Shown here one piece after another: positions 45,651-54,887 of a DNA stretch of 64,000 nt (position 1 is its first letter; the number at the start of each line of letters is the position of its first letter). The DNA is from Colwellia sp. 39_35_sub15_T18. GTDB taxonomy: Bacteria > Pseudomonadota > Gammaproteobacteria > Enterobacterales > Alteromonadaceae. The position numbers and the translations under genes are program-made. The notes beneath the pieces were generated by a model. That model had not been told where the DNA came from. It worked only from the letters and a program-made list of their open reading frames with translations, and ran no database searches. The DNA lies in assembly GCA_002162675.1 (NCBI GenBank), contig MAAE01000046.1, positions 26,711 to 90,710 on the forward strand, in the 5' to 3' direction.

Positions 45651-46337
45651 ATGGAAACAGTTACAGGTGGTAGTTTATTAGACGGTATTCGTTGGCAGCA
45701 AGAAGAGACCAGCGTTGCGGAGCAAGATAACGGTATTCTTACCCAAGCCGATTTTTTTGCACTATTAACCGCCGAGTTAGCAAATCAAGATCCGACTAAG
45801 CCAGTGGATAATAATGAAATGATTTCGCAAATGACCGCTTTCTCTACCACTGATGGTGTGCAAGAGCTCAATGAGCAATTTACTTCATTTGCTAGCTCGA
45901 TGACGTCAAGCCAAGCACTACAAGCCTCCTCTTTAGTCGGCCGTAGTGTCTTAGTTGAAGATAATGTTTTTGGTATGAATGAAGGTGAAGCCGTTAAAGG
46001 TAAAATAGTGACAGATACGTCGGCTAGCAATGTCAATATTTATGTTGAAAACATCGCCGGTGAAATTATTCAAACCGTACCGGTTGGTAATATTGCTGAA
46101 GGTGGTTCTACGTTTATATGGGATGGTCAAACCTCTAGTGGCGAAGCCGCCCCAGCAGGTGCCTATCGTTTTAGAGTTGCAGGTTTAGTTGACGGTCAAG
46201 CGTCGGAATTACAAGCAATGACTTATCGTAAAGTTGACAGCGTTACACTCGCGGGTAACAACGGTAGTATTTTATTAAACCTTAATGGTGGCACCTCAAT
46301 GGCATTAGCCGATGTTGTTGAAGTGTCAGAAGGTTAG
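45651..46337 (+). CDS. flgD: Hook-capping protein FlgD
   Basis: 228 residues. The N-terminal region has QADFFALLTAELANQDPTKPVDNNEMISQMTAFS, the FlgD hallmark, and the C-terminal half has a FlgD Ig-like fold (STFIWDGQTSSGEAAPAGAYRFRV). It caps the growing hook and guides FlgE assembly. Confidence 0.93.
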   Translation: METVTGGSLLDGIRWQQEETSVAEQDNGILTQADFFALLTAELANQDPTKPVDNNEMISQMTAFSTTDGVQELNEQFTSFASSMTSSQALQASSLVGRSVLVEDNVFGMNEGEAVKGKIVTDTSASNVNIYVENIAGEIIQTVPVGNIAEGGSTFIWDGQTSSGEAAPAGAYRFRVAGLVDGQASELQAMTYRKVDSVTLAGNNGSILLNLNGGTSMALADVVEVSEG

Positions 46338-46441
46338 TGTCGTGCAGGCTTTAGCCTGACAATATATACAAATTTGAAAAATGTCGCACTAATGTCGAAC
46401 TGAAGTACGGCCTAAAAAATAATTTCTAAGAGGGTTAAATT

Positions 46442-47839
46442 ATGTCATTTAATATTGCACTGAGTGGTTTAAACGCCGCCCAAAAAGATCTTGATGTAAC
46501 ATCAAACAACATTGCCAACGTCAATACCGTTGGTTTTAAAGAGTCGCGTGCAGAGTTTGTTGATGTTTATGCCTCATCATTACTGGCGGCAGGTAAAACC
46601 AAAGTAGGTGATGGCGTGCTAACCGCTGATGTTGCTCAGCAGTTTTCTCAAGGTAGCATTCAATTTACCAACAACGCCCTTGATTTAGCCATAACTGGTA
46701 ATGGCTTTTTTGCCACCGTACCAGAGCTTGACTCTCTTGAGCGCTCTTATACTCGTGCGGGGCAATTCAAATTAAATGCTGATAATTTTGTCGTTAACTC
46801 TGCAGGTGGCCATTTATTAGGTTTTCCAGTAAATTCTGATGGCTCATCGTCATCGGTAAGCTTAAGTACTGCTGAGCCTATTCGTATTCCAACTGAATCG
46901 GGCGCCCCTACTAAAACCAGTGAAGTAGATATTCGCATGAATTTACCGGCAGGTGATTCTTATATCGCTGCGGCACCGGGTAATTTTGACCCCGATGATC
47001 CACTAAGCTTTAATCATTCTACCTCAGTGACTATTTTTGATTCTTTGGGTGAGAGTCATATTATGACCTATTATTTTGTCAAAGATGATCCAACGCCACC
47101 ACCTGGAGCTGATAATGCCAACGAATGGATGTTATTTGCTGCGGTAGATGGTTCCCCAATTGATTTAGTTGATTCTAGTGTTTCTCCTACTGCACCAACT
47201 GGTATTGTTGGTGGTGATGTGTCTGGCCCTCTTGCCCCTACAGGTATTCAAGGTGCGCGTTTAGTTTTTGATTCATCAGGGGATTTTATAAGTCAAATAC
47301 CAACACTAGCCGATGGCGGTATTGTTACACGTGATTTTGCTAACCATTTACCTAATGGTGCAGACACCACGCAAACAGTACAAATTGATTTTAATTTAGA
47401 TGCTACAGGGCCAAACCCCAATGAACCGACACAATTTGCCTCTAATTTTGAAGTAACGGCATTGAATCAAGACGGTTTAGCGGTAGGGCGATTGACCGGC
47501 ATTGATATTGGCAATGACGGCCTAGTGCGGGCCACTTATTCTAATGGCACGTCACAACCTTTAGCGCGTATTGCTATGGTTAACTTTGCTAACGAGCAAG
47601 GCTTAACACAAGTGGGTAATAGTAGCTGGAAAGAAAGTTTGGTGTCTGGTGGAGCGTTAGCGGGTGAGGGCGGTTCAGGTACTTTTGGTACTATTAACTC
47701 GTCAGCGTTAGAGCAATCCAACGTTAATTTAACTACTGAGCTTATTGATTTGATTTCAGCACAGCGTAACTTCCAAGCGAACTCACGAGCGCTAGAAGTC
47801 GATAATCAGCTGAACCAAACGATATTACAAATTAGATAA
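46442..47839 (+). CDS. flgE: Flagellar hook protein FlgE
   Basis: 465 residues. The N-terminal MSFNIALSGLNAAQKDLDVTSNNIANVNTVGFKESRAEF and the C-terminal LTTELIDLISAQRNFQANSRAL are named here by their ends. The central part has the FlgE insertion domains. A terminator follows at 47913-47948, so flgBCDE ends here. Confidence 0.94.
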   Translation: MSFNIALSGLNAAQKDLDVTSNNIANVNTVGFKESRAEFVDVYASSLLAAGKTKVGDGVLTADVAQQFSQGSIQFTNNALDLAITGNGFFATVPELDSLERSYTRAGQFKLNADNFVVNSAGGHLLGFPVNSDGSSSSVSLSTAEPIRIPTESGAPTKTSEVDIRMNLPAGDSYIAAAPGNFDPDDPLSFNHSTSVTIFDSLGESHIMTYYFVKDDPTPPPGADNANEWMLFAAVDGSPIDLVDSSVSPTAPTGIVGGDVSGPLAPTGIQGARLVFDSSGDFISQIPTLADGGIVTRDFANHLPNGADTTQTVQIDFNLDATGPNPNEPTQFASNFEVTALNQDGLAVGRLTGIDIGNDGLVRATYSNGTSQPLARIAMVNFANEQGLTQVGNSSWKESLVSGGALAGEGGSGTFGTINSSALEQSNVNLTTELIDLISAQRNFQANSRALEVDNQLNQTILQIR

Positions 47840-47840
47840 A

Positions 47841-47910
47841 CTGTAGGCGGCGTATATTGAATAAAGAGCAATCGCACTTTATTCAAGCGCGAATAAATTT
47901 CTGTCTACTA
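47841..47910. repeat. REP-like palindromic block, type 1
   Basis: It starts TGTAGGCGGCG, holds GCGCGAATAAATT and ends in CTGTCTAC. A related block lies at 50475-50532. It is located between flgE and its terminator. Confidence 0.4.
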
Positions 47911-47912
47911 AT

Positions 47913-47948
47913 AAAGCCACAAGTACTATAAGTATTTGTGGCTTTTTT
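47913..47948 (+). terminator. Rho-independent terminator after flgE
   Basis: AAAGCCACAA (47913-47922) pairs with TTGTGGCTTT (47936-47945), extended by GTACT/AGTAT pairs, and a T-run continues to 47948. Confidence 0.82.
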
Positions 47949-47996
47949 CGTCATTTACACCTCGCCACTCGCCACTAGTACCTCGAAACTGTCTTT

Positions 47997-48013
47997 CTGG
48001 CATTCTCTTTGCA
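47997..48013 (+). promoter_or_regulatory. Sigma-54 promoter of flgF
   Basis: CTGGCATT, CTCT, TTGCA matches the consensus YTGGCACG-N4-TTGCW, with GG at 47999-48000 and GC at 48011-48012 separated by 10 bp. It lies 38 bp before the flgF start and just past the flgE terminator, so flgFGHIJKL begins a new unit. Confidence 0.78.
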
Positions 48014-48051
48014 TTTATCTAGTTAATAGACTCACCATGTTGGAATTCATT

Positions 48052-48831
48052 ATGGATAAGCTGCTTTACGTCGCCATGAGCGGTGCCAAACAGAATATGC
48101 AAGCATTAGCAATCAATGCTAACAACCTTGCTAATGCTAAAACGACAGGCTTTAAAGCTGATTTAGCACAGGCCAGAAGTATGCAAGCGTTTGGTGAAGG
48201 GCAACCGACACGTGTATTTGCCATGACAGAGCGCGCTAGCCAAAATTTTGACTCAGGCGGATTATTAACCACAGGCAGACCACTTGATATCGCTATTTCA
48301 GGTGACGGCTGGTTTGCGGTACAAGCCCCTGAAGCAGGCGCTGCCGGTGTACAAGTAGGTGATAGAGGCAATGGTGAAGCTTATTCTCGTCAAGGACATT
48401 TACGACTGACCGAAGATGGTTTATTAGAAACATCTAACGGAGAAGTCGTTTTAGGTGATAACGGCCCAATTACCATCCCTTTGCCGGTTAATAACATTCA
48501 AATATCGTCTGACGGAACCATTATGGTTCAGCCAGAAGGTGCGCCGAGTACCGTGCAAGAAGAGGTTGGTCGTATTAAGTTAGTTAACCCTGATGCGCGT
48601 ATGTTAGAAAAAGGCACTGACGGCTTATTCAGACGTAAAGACGGTCAGGCAGAGCTTGCTAACGCCAATGTAAAAGTACAAGGCGGTACATTAGAGTCAA
48701 GCAATGTCAATCCGATCAGTGAAATGACCGCGATGATTGCCTTGCAACGACAATTTGAAATGCAATTAAAAATGATGAAAACCGCAGAAGAGATTGATAC
48801 CAGCTCCGCCGCGTTATTACGGGCATTCTAA
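48052..48831 (+). CDS. flgF: Flagellar rod protein FlgF
   Basis: I chose the ATG at 48052 (MDKLLYVAMSGAKQN), which fits the family start; the frame upstream of it runs through the promoter. 259 residues, with ALAINANNLANAKTTGFKAD near the N-terminus and SNVNPISEMTAMIALQRQFE near the C-terminus. It forms the proximal rod under FlgG. Confidence 0.91.
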   Translation: MDKLLYVAMSGAKQNMQALAINANNLANAKTTGFKADLAQARSMQAFGEGQPTRVFAMTERASQNFDSGGLLTTGRPLDIAISGDGWFAVQAPEAGAAGVQVGDRGNGEAYSRQGHLRLTEDGLLETSNGEVVLGDNGPITIPLPVNNIQISSDGTIMVQPEGAPSTVQEEVGRIKLVNPDARMLEKGTDGLFRRKDGQAELANANVKVQGGTLESSNVNPISEMTAMIALQRQFEMQLKMMKTAEEIDTSSAALLRAF

Positions 48832-48932
48832 TGTTGGCTAACTAGTTAAAGCAAAGAATTAAAGTAAAGAGTTAATGTACAGAATTTAAGTAAAGAATTG
48901 AATAAAAAACAATGAAAATTTAGAGGTGATGT

Positions 48933-49721
48933 ATGAACGCAGCATTATGGATCAGTAAAACCGGCTTAGATGCGCAAACTAAAGATATTGCGGTTATTTC
49001 TAATAACTTGGCCAATGCTAGTACCATAGGCTTTAAGAAAAGCCGTGCGGTTTTTGAAGATTTACTCTATCAAAATATAAATCAACCCGGCGGCCGTACC
49101 GCGGATGATAGTGAAGCTCCTTCTGGCTTAATGCTAGGTGCCGGTACTAAAGTCGTTGCGACACAAAAAATTCATACCCAAGGGGATATGCTAACCACAG
49201 ACAACGCCTTGGATTTAATGGTACAGGGTGAAGGCTTCTTTGAAATTTTAATGCCTGATGGTACCTCTGCTTATAGTCGTAATGGCCAATTTACCATGGA
49301 CGATGAAGGCAATATGGTTACCCCCGGTGCGGGTTATTTATTACAACCGCAAGTGACTATTCCTGATGATGCGTTAAGTATTATTGTCTCTCAAGACGGT
49401 GAAGTGTCGGTAACATTGCAAGGGCAAGCAGAACCCGCAATTGTTGGTCAAATTAATACCATTAATTTTGTTAACCCAACAGGTCTTCAACCCATCGGGC
49501 AAAACTTATATACCGAAACACAGGTAAGTGGTGCGCCGCAAGAAGGTGTGCCAGGACTTGAAGGTTTTGGCATGATAGTACAAGGGGCGTTAGAAACCTC
49601 TAATGTTAATACCACCGAAGAATTAGTTAACTTAATTGAATCACAACGTGTTTATGAAATGAACTCAAAAGTAATTTCAGCGGTTGATCAAATGTTAAGT
49701 TTTATCAATCAGCAACTATAA
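48933..49721 (+). CDS. flgG: Flagellar distal rod protein FlgG
   Basis: 262 residues. MNAALWISKTGLDAQTKDIAVISNNLANASTIGFKKSRAVFEDL and the C-terminal TEELVNLIESQRVYEMNSKVI, cited by key stretches, are typical. It forms the distal rod through the P and L rings. GAGGTGAT precedes the start. Confidence 0.94.
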   Translation: MNAALWISKTGLDAQTKDIAVISNNLANASTIGFKKSRAVFEDLLYQNINQPGGRTADDSEAPSGLMLGAGTKVVATQKIHTQGDMLTTDNALDLMVQGEGFFEILMPDGTSAYSRNGQFTMDDEGNMVTPGAGYLLQPQVTIPDDALSIIVSQDGEVSVTLQGQAEPAIVGQINTINFVNPTGLQPIGQNLYTETQVSGAPQEGVPGLEGFGMIVQGALETSNVNTTEELVNLIESQRVYEMNSKVISAVDQMLSFINQQL

Positions 49722-49782
49722 GTCTTATGTTAGCTTGGCTTTTATGAAGGTAATTATTATAAAGGTAATTATGGAGGCGATT

Positions 49783-50478
49783 ATGAAAAACAAATTATGT
49801 TATTTTTTTGCGGTACTGCTTATTAGCCAAGTAAGCGCTTGTAGTAATACGGTCGAATTGAGCAAGGCTTTGCCTAATGACCCCGACTTTGCGCCAATTT
49901 TACCCGAAGAAGAAGAGTTTGCCATTATACCTACCGGCTCTCTTTTTAAGAAAAACTACGTTAACAACATTTATTCTGATTCAAAGGCGCATCGTATTGG
50001 CGATATCATTTCGGTTATTTTAGAAGAAAGTACTCAAGCGAATAAAAATGCCAAAACTGAATTAACCAAAGAAAGTAGCGCCGCATTAGATCCTGTTATC
50101 GGTTTAGGCGGTACAGCCGTTACAGTTAACGGTCAAGCACTGCAATTTGGTATTAATCAAAATAGTAGCTTTAAGGGCGACTCTAAAGCGGATCAAGGTA
50201 ATAGCCTGAGCGGTAATATTTCAGTGCACGTACTTAAGGTGTTGCCGAACGGTAATTTAATGATCCGTGGTGAAAAATGGCTCACCCTTAATAATGGTGA
50301 CGAATATATCCGCTTAACGGGGGTTATTCGCTCAAAAGATATCAATTCAAACAACACTATTTTATCAACTAAGATTGCCAATGCTCGTATTCAATATGCT
50401 GGCACAGGTAGTTTTGCCGATGTCAATGAGCAAGGTTGGTTAACTAAATTTTTCAATAGCTCTTGGTGGCCATTGTAG
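49783..50478 (+). CDS. flgH: Flagellar L-ring lipoprotein FlgH
   Basis: I chose the ATG at 49783 (MKNKLCYFF) because GGAGG lies 6 bp upstream; earlier starts in this frame lack such a site. 231 residues. The lipobox is VSACSNT. The L-ring body includes HRIGDIISVILEESTQANKNAKTE and the C-terminal RSKDINSNNTILSTKIANARI, GSFADVNEQGWLTKF. It forms the outer-membrane bushing. Confidence 0.92.
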   Translation: MKNKLCYFFAVLLISQVSACSNTVELSKALPNDPDFAPILPEEEEFAIIPTGSLFKKNYVNNIYSDSKAHRIGDIISVILEESTQANKNAKTELTKESSAALDPVIGLGGTAVTVNGQALQFGINQNSSFKGDSKADQGNSLSGNISVHVLKVLPNGNLMIRGEKWLTLNNGDEYIRLTGVIRSKDINSNNTILSTKIANARIQYAGTGSFADVNEQGWLTKFFNSSWWPL

Positions 50479-50532
50479 GCGATAAAAAATCTCGCCTAGC
50501 AAGTGAAAGCGCGAATGAATTCCCGTCTACGA
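50475..50532. repeat. REP-like palindromic block, type 1, second copy
   Basis: TGTAGGCGA pairs with TCGCCTA, followed by GCGCGAATGAATTCCCGTCTAC. The last part matches the block at 47841-47910. It sits in the 94-bp flgH-flgI gap. Confidence 0.4.
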
Positions 50533-50572
50533 CATAAAGGCGTGATGAATTTTCGCCTAGAAAGGTAATATT

Positions 50573-51655
50573 ATGAAAGCAGTATTTACAATTATCATTA
50601 TTTTTTTGGCTTTTTCCAGCCATGCTCAGCGAATAAAAGATTTAGCTGATGTTGCCGGTGTCCGCTCAAACCAACTGATAGGTTATGGACTGGTGGTCGG
50701 TTTACCGGGCACAGGTGAACAAAGCCCTTTTACCGAGCAAAGTTTTAAAACCATGTTAAGTAATTTTGGTATTACCATGCCAGAAAACTTAAAACCAAAA
50801 ATTAAAAATGTTGCTGCCGTTGCCGTACATGCTGAATTACAAGCGTTTAAAAAACCGGGGCAGACCATTGATATCACTGTTTCTAGTATGGGTAGTGCGC
50901 AAAGTTTGCGTGGTGGCACTTTATTACAAACCATATTAATGGGTATTGATGGCAATGCTTATGCCGTGGCACAAGGTTCATTAGTGGTTAGTGGTTTAGG
51001 CGCAGATGGTTTAGATGGCTCAAAAGTTATTGTAAATACACCAACCGTTGGCCGCATTTCTAATGGTGCCACTGTTGAGCGAGAAGTTAAGTCACCTTTT
51101 GCGACAGGTGATTATATAACGTTTAACTTACAGCATTCAGATTTTACTACGGCTCAGCGTTTATCCGATACCATTAACGATCTTATTGCCGGCTCTGCTC
51201 GGGCTATTGATGCCACTTCTGTACAGGTCACAGCGCCTCGTGATATTGCCGATAGAGTGAGTTTTTTATCGGTATTAGAAAATTTAGAATTTGAACCGGA
51301 CTCAAGCTCAGCAAAAATTATTGTCAACTCACGTACCGGCACTATTGTTATAGGCTCTGAAGTACGCTTAATGCCAGCCGCTATTACTCATGGCGGTATT
51401 ACGGTGTCAATTAACGAAGTGCAAGATGTTTCACAGCCCAATGCTTTTGCTGAAGGAGAAACGGTTGTTACCGAACAATCCGCTGTTAATGTGACGCAAT
51501 CAGATGCACGTATGTTTGTTTTTAAGCCAGGTGTTACTTTAAACACGTTAGTTAGAGCTATTAATGAAGTAGGCGCAGGGCCTGGTGATGTTATGGCTAT
51601 TTTAGAAGCACTTGATCAAGCGGGAGCCATTCGTGGCGAACTTATTATTATTTAG
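50573..51655 (+). CDS. flgI: Flagellar P-ring protein FlgI
   Basis: 360 residues with a signal peptide ([14 protein letters not shown]). The hallmark [30 protein letters not shown] appears at the start of the mature protein, and [31 protein letters not shown] near the end. It forms the periplasmic P ring with the help of FlgA. Confidence 0.95.
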   Translation: MKAVFTIIIIFLAFSSHAQRIKDLADVAGVRSNQLIGYGLVVGLPGTGEQSPFTEQSFKTMLSNFGITMPENLKPKIKNVAAVAVHAELQAFKKPGQTIDITVSSMGSAQSLRGGTLLQTILMGIDGNAYAVAQGSLVVSGLGADGLDGSKVIVNTPTVGRISNGATVEREVKSPFATGDYITFNLQHSDFTTAQRLSDTINDLIAGSARAIDATSVQVTAPRDIADRVSFLSVLENLEFEPDSSSAKIIVNSRTGTIVIGSEVRLMPAAITHGGITVSINEVQDVSQPNAFAEGETVVTEQSAVNVTQSDARMFVFKPGVTLNTLVRAINEVGAGPGDVMAILEALDQAGAIRGELIII

Positions 51656-51675
51656 TTCTGCACGAGGATAATATT

Positions 51676-52821
51676 ATGGCTAACAATTTAATGAACACGG
51701 CTAACTTTGACCAAGCGCGTAACGCTTTAGAATTAAATGGCTTAAATGCCATTCGTCAGCAATCCAAAGCGACGGATGGCGAGTCTAAAAAGGCCGCTTT
51801 GGAAGAAGCTGCTCAGCAGTTTGAAGCAATATTTACGCAAATGTTGCTAAAAAGCATGCGAAAGGCGCAAGAAGTACTGGAATCTGATAGCCCCTTTAAT
51901 TCTGAGTCAACTAAATTTTACCGTGATATGCACGACCAACAAATGGCGTTAGAAATGTCATCTAATGGCTCGTTAGGGTTGACGGATCTTATTGTTAGGC
52001 AGCTAGGCGGTGACAATGACAACTTTACCCCGAGAACTGTGTTACGCAATGATGGCAACCTTGAACAAATTAAAAGGCTAGCTAAAGAAGATAAGCTTAA
52101 CGCGGCACAAGTGCAGTCAACGGATGATTACCTGAAACAACACTTAGCTGGTGTCAATTCAGTGACTAGCGATGAAACCCAGATCCCTTTCATGGCGCAA
52201 AGTAAATCAGCAAGCCATGACGAAAGCAATATTGCTGGCACTAACATTGACGGTAATAATATTGACGGTATTAATATTGACGGTATTAATATTGACGGTA
52301 ATAACCTTAATGGTAGCAAACCATTAAGCGTCAATTTTTCAACGCCAAGTTTTACCGAACCTAAAGATTTTGTTACCGCTCTTATTGAACCAGCAAAAGC
52401 AGTGCAAGAAAAACTAGGTGTCCCTTTTCAGGTTGTTATTGCCCAAGCCGCACTTGAAACGGGCTGGGGTCAAAAAATTATCAAAGATGAGCATGGCACT
52501 AGCTCAAATAATTTATTTAATATTAAAGCGGATAAACGCTGGGCTGGCGATAAAATTCAAAAAGAAACCTTGGAGTTTGAACAAGGTGCTATGGTGAAAA
52601 AATCTGCGCCCTTTAGAGCCTATCAGTCCTTATCTGAAGGCTTTAATGATTATGTTAATTTCCTTTCTAATAACGATAGATACCAAGGTGCATTACAAAA
52701 GCCAGGTAATGTGGAACACTTCCTGCATAGCTTACAGAAAGCGGGCTATGCGACAGATCCTCAATATGCCAATAAAATTATGGCAACACTGCGCACAGTC
52801 TCTAATTTAATCACTAAATAA
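51676..52821 (+). CDS. flgJ: Rod cap/peptidoglycan hydrolase FlgJ with an expanded linker
   Basis: 381 residues. The N-terminal rod-scaffolding domain (AAQQFEAIFTQMLLKSMRKAQEVLE) and the C-terminal glucosaminidase domain (IAQAALETGWGQKII, NLFNIKADKRWAGD, FRAYQSLSEGFNDYVNFL) are both present, as in dual-domain FlgJ. Between them is a linker with six NIDGx-type pentapeptides at residues 185-214. The hydrolase opens the wall for the rod. The linker repeats are unusual. Confidence 0.93.
   Translation: MANNLMNTANFDQARNALELNGLNAIRQQSKATDGESKKAALEEAAQQFEAIFTQMLLKSMRKAQEVLESDSPFNSESTKFYRDMHDQQMALEMSSNGSLGLTDLIVRQLGGDNDNFTPRTVLRNDGNLEQIKRLAKEDKLNAAQVQSTDDYLKQHLAGVNSVTSDETQIPFMAQSKSASHDESNIAGTNIDGNNIDGINIDGINIDGNNLNGSKPLSVNFSTPSFTEPKDFVTALIEPAKAVQEKLGVPFQVVIAQAALETGWGQKIIKDEHGTSSNNLFNIKADKRWAGDKIQKETLEFEQGAMVKKSAPFRAYQSLSEGFNDYVNFLSNNDRYQGALQKPGNVEHFLHSLQKAGYATDPQYANKIMATLRTVSNLITK
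52228..52317 (+). repeat. Six 15-bp tandem repeats inside flgJ
   Basis: Units of the form AATATTGACGGTATT, six times in frame, encode NIAGT, NIDGN, NIDGI, NIDGI, NIDGN and NLNGS. The two middle units are identical in DNA, which points to recent slippage. Confidence 0.85.
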
Positions 52822-52822
52822 A

Positions 52823-52874
52823 TGTAGGAGCGACTTAAAGTCGCGAACACTGCACGGTTAAAACCGCTCCTACA
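52823..52874. repeat. REP-like nested palindrome
   Basis: The outer arms TGTAGGAGCG (52823-52832) and CGCTCCTACA (52865-52874) are exact complements. Inside are two small hairpins, ACTTAAAGT and CGGTTAAAACCG. It lies in the flgJ-flgK gap and resembles widespread REP elements starting GTAGGAGCG. Confidence 0.68.
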
Positions 52875-52906
52875 AAAAATAGTAATATATTTACGAGGCA
52901 ATGATT

Positions 52907-54877
52907 ATGACGGTAAGTTTATACCAAACTGGTGTGAGTGGTTTGTTAGCTGCCCAACAGCAGTTGGCAACGACGGGTCATAATATTTCCAATGTTAACA
53001 CTGACGGTTATACCCGCCAACGCGCTGAACAAAATGCATCACCAGGTTTGTCTACTGGCTCTAATTATCTTGGCTCAGGCACTTATGTTCAAGATATAAC
53101 TCGTCTTTACGATCAATTTTCCTATAAAGAGCAATTACTTAATCAATCTAACTTAGGTGAAGCTAATGCGTTAAATGGTAGCTTGAATCAGCTTAATGAC
53201 ATTATGAGTTTTTCTGGTCAAGCGATTATGAATTCGGTTGGTCAATTTTATCAAACCGTTAATGGTGTTGCTGATAACCCAAGTGATGCAGGTTTACGCA
53301 GTATTGTTTTGAATCAAGCTGAAGCGTTAGCCAGTGACTTTCGCTCCCTTAACCAAAATTTTGACGAAATTGAAAAATCTATTAATGGTGAAATAGAGCA
53401 AGTTGCCAGAAAAATTTCAGAAATATCTATTGAACTTGCCAAAATTAATGAAACAATTTTACAAGCGAAAGACTTAACCCAAGCAGGGCAGCCCAATGAC
53501 TTGCTAGACAAGCGCGATCAACTGGTTACCGAACTCGGTCAATATACTAAAGTGAATACCATCGAAGATACCAATGGTGTCATGACTGTGATGATAGGGA
53601 ATGGTACAACCTTGGTTGCTGGCATAACGCCATTAACGGTAAGTGTTGAGGCTGGCGATCCTGATCCTTTAAAAACACAATTACGTTTAGTGGGTCCCAA
53701 TTCTACAGTAGCTATTAATGGCGCTACTTTAGGCGGCTCTCTGGGCGGGGGCTTTGAATTTCGCGATGAACACTTAACCGAGCTGCGTAGTGAAATCAAC
53801 CGTTTAGCGATGGCTATTTCTGCTACTTTAAATGGCAGTCAAGCTGATGGTTTGGACTTAAATGGCCAGCAAGGGGCTAATATCTTCACGGATATTAATA
53901 CCACGCAATTACAGCAAGGGCGAGTATTAACGCCATCAAGTAACGCTGGTGACTTAGAAGCTCAGGTTAATATTACCGATGTATCTGTATTGCCAACGGA
54001 TGAGTTTACAGTGCGTTACGACGGCACTGATTATATCATGACGAATATGACCACTAATGCGAGCACAAACTTAGGCGCTCCAGGCAGTGGTACTTATGCA
54101 ACCGCTTTTGGTTTTGAATTTATTGAAACCAGTGGCGCACCAAGTAATGATGATTCTTTTGTCATAAGACCCACTGAAAATAGTGCTGCGCTTATGGAAG
54201 TAACGTTAACCGATGGCGCCGCAATAGCAGCCAGCTCGGCAGTAGAAATTACGCCATCAGATAATAATATTAGTGCTGGGCAAATAGCTATTGTTGATAT
54301 GTTTGACCCTGTCAATGCTCAAGCGGCAATGCCGATACGTATTGATGTATTAGAAGACCCAATTGGCACTTTTAATTATACCATTACTGATAATTTAGGC
54401 GCCACTTCAGCGCCTATTGCTTATACACCGCCCAGTCAAAAAATTGACTTGCTGCCACTACCTTCAACAGCCAGTTTTCAAATAGAAATCTCGGGAACGC
54501 CCTCAGGCTCTGCGCCCAATGCACCAGAGCAATTTTTTATTGGTGATGCCTTTGGTCTTGGTAATAATAGCAATATAGTTGCCATGGCGAAAACTCAAGA
54601 GCAAGGCGTGACCAATGGTGGTAAAGAAACCTTTAGTCAAAGTTTGGCTATATCAACATCTGTTGTTGGTTCAAAATCAAGCTCGGCTAAGCTAGTCTCA
54701 GAAACAGCCGAAGCACTTTTTACGCAAGCATTTAATCGTAATCAAGAAGCTTCAGGCGTTAATTTAGATGAAGAAGCGGCGAATTTATTGAGGTTTCAGC
54801 AAGCCTATCAAGCGGCTTCACAAATTATCTCTGTAGCTAATACTCTTTTTGATACCATTTTATCGGCCGTAAGGTAA
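52907..54877 (+). CDS. flgK: Hook-filament junction protein FlgK
   Basis: I chose the ATG at 52907 (MTVSLYQTGVSGLLAAQQQ) because GAGG lies 8 bp upstream; the ATG at 52901 is too close to it. 656 residues. TTGHNISNVNTDGYTRQRAE near the N-terminus and VNLDEEAANLLRFQQAYQAASQII near the C-terminus are the family ends. The middle part is long. It joins hook to filament together with FlgL, 10 bp downstream. Confidence 0.92.
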   Translation: MTVSLYQTGVSGLLAAQQQLATTGHNISNVNTDGYTRQRAEQNASPGLSTGSNYLGSGTYVQDITRLYDQFSYKEQLLNQSNLGEANALNGSLNQLNDIMSFSGQAIMNSVGQFYQTVNGVADNPSDAGLRSIVLNQAEALASDFRSLNQNFDEIEKSINGEIEQVARKISEISIELAKINETILQAKDLTQAGQPNDLLDKRDQLVTELGQYTKVNTIEDTNGVMTVMIGNGTTLVAGITPLTVSVEAGDPDPLKTQLRLVGPNSTVAINGATLGGSLGGGFEFRDEHLTELRSEINRLAMAISATLNGSQADGLDLNGQQGANIFTDINTTQLQQGRVLTPSSNAGDLEAQVNITDVSVLPTDEFTVRYDGTDYIMTNMTTNASTNLGAPGSGTYATAFGFEFIETSGAPSNDDSFVIRPTENSAALMEVTLTDGAAIAASSAVEITPSDNNISAGQIAIVDMFDPVNAQAAMPIRIDVLEDPIGTFNYTITDNLGATSAPIAYTPPSQKIDLLPLPSTASFQIEISGTPSGSAPNAPEQFFIGDAFGLGNNSNIVAMAKTQEQGVTNGGKETFSQSLAISTSVVGSKSSSAKLVSETAEALFTQAFNRNQEASGVNLDEEAANLLRFQQAYQAASQIISVANTLFDTILSAVR

Positions 54878-54887
54878 GGGGATTTTT

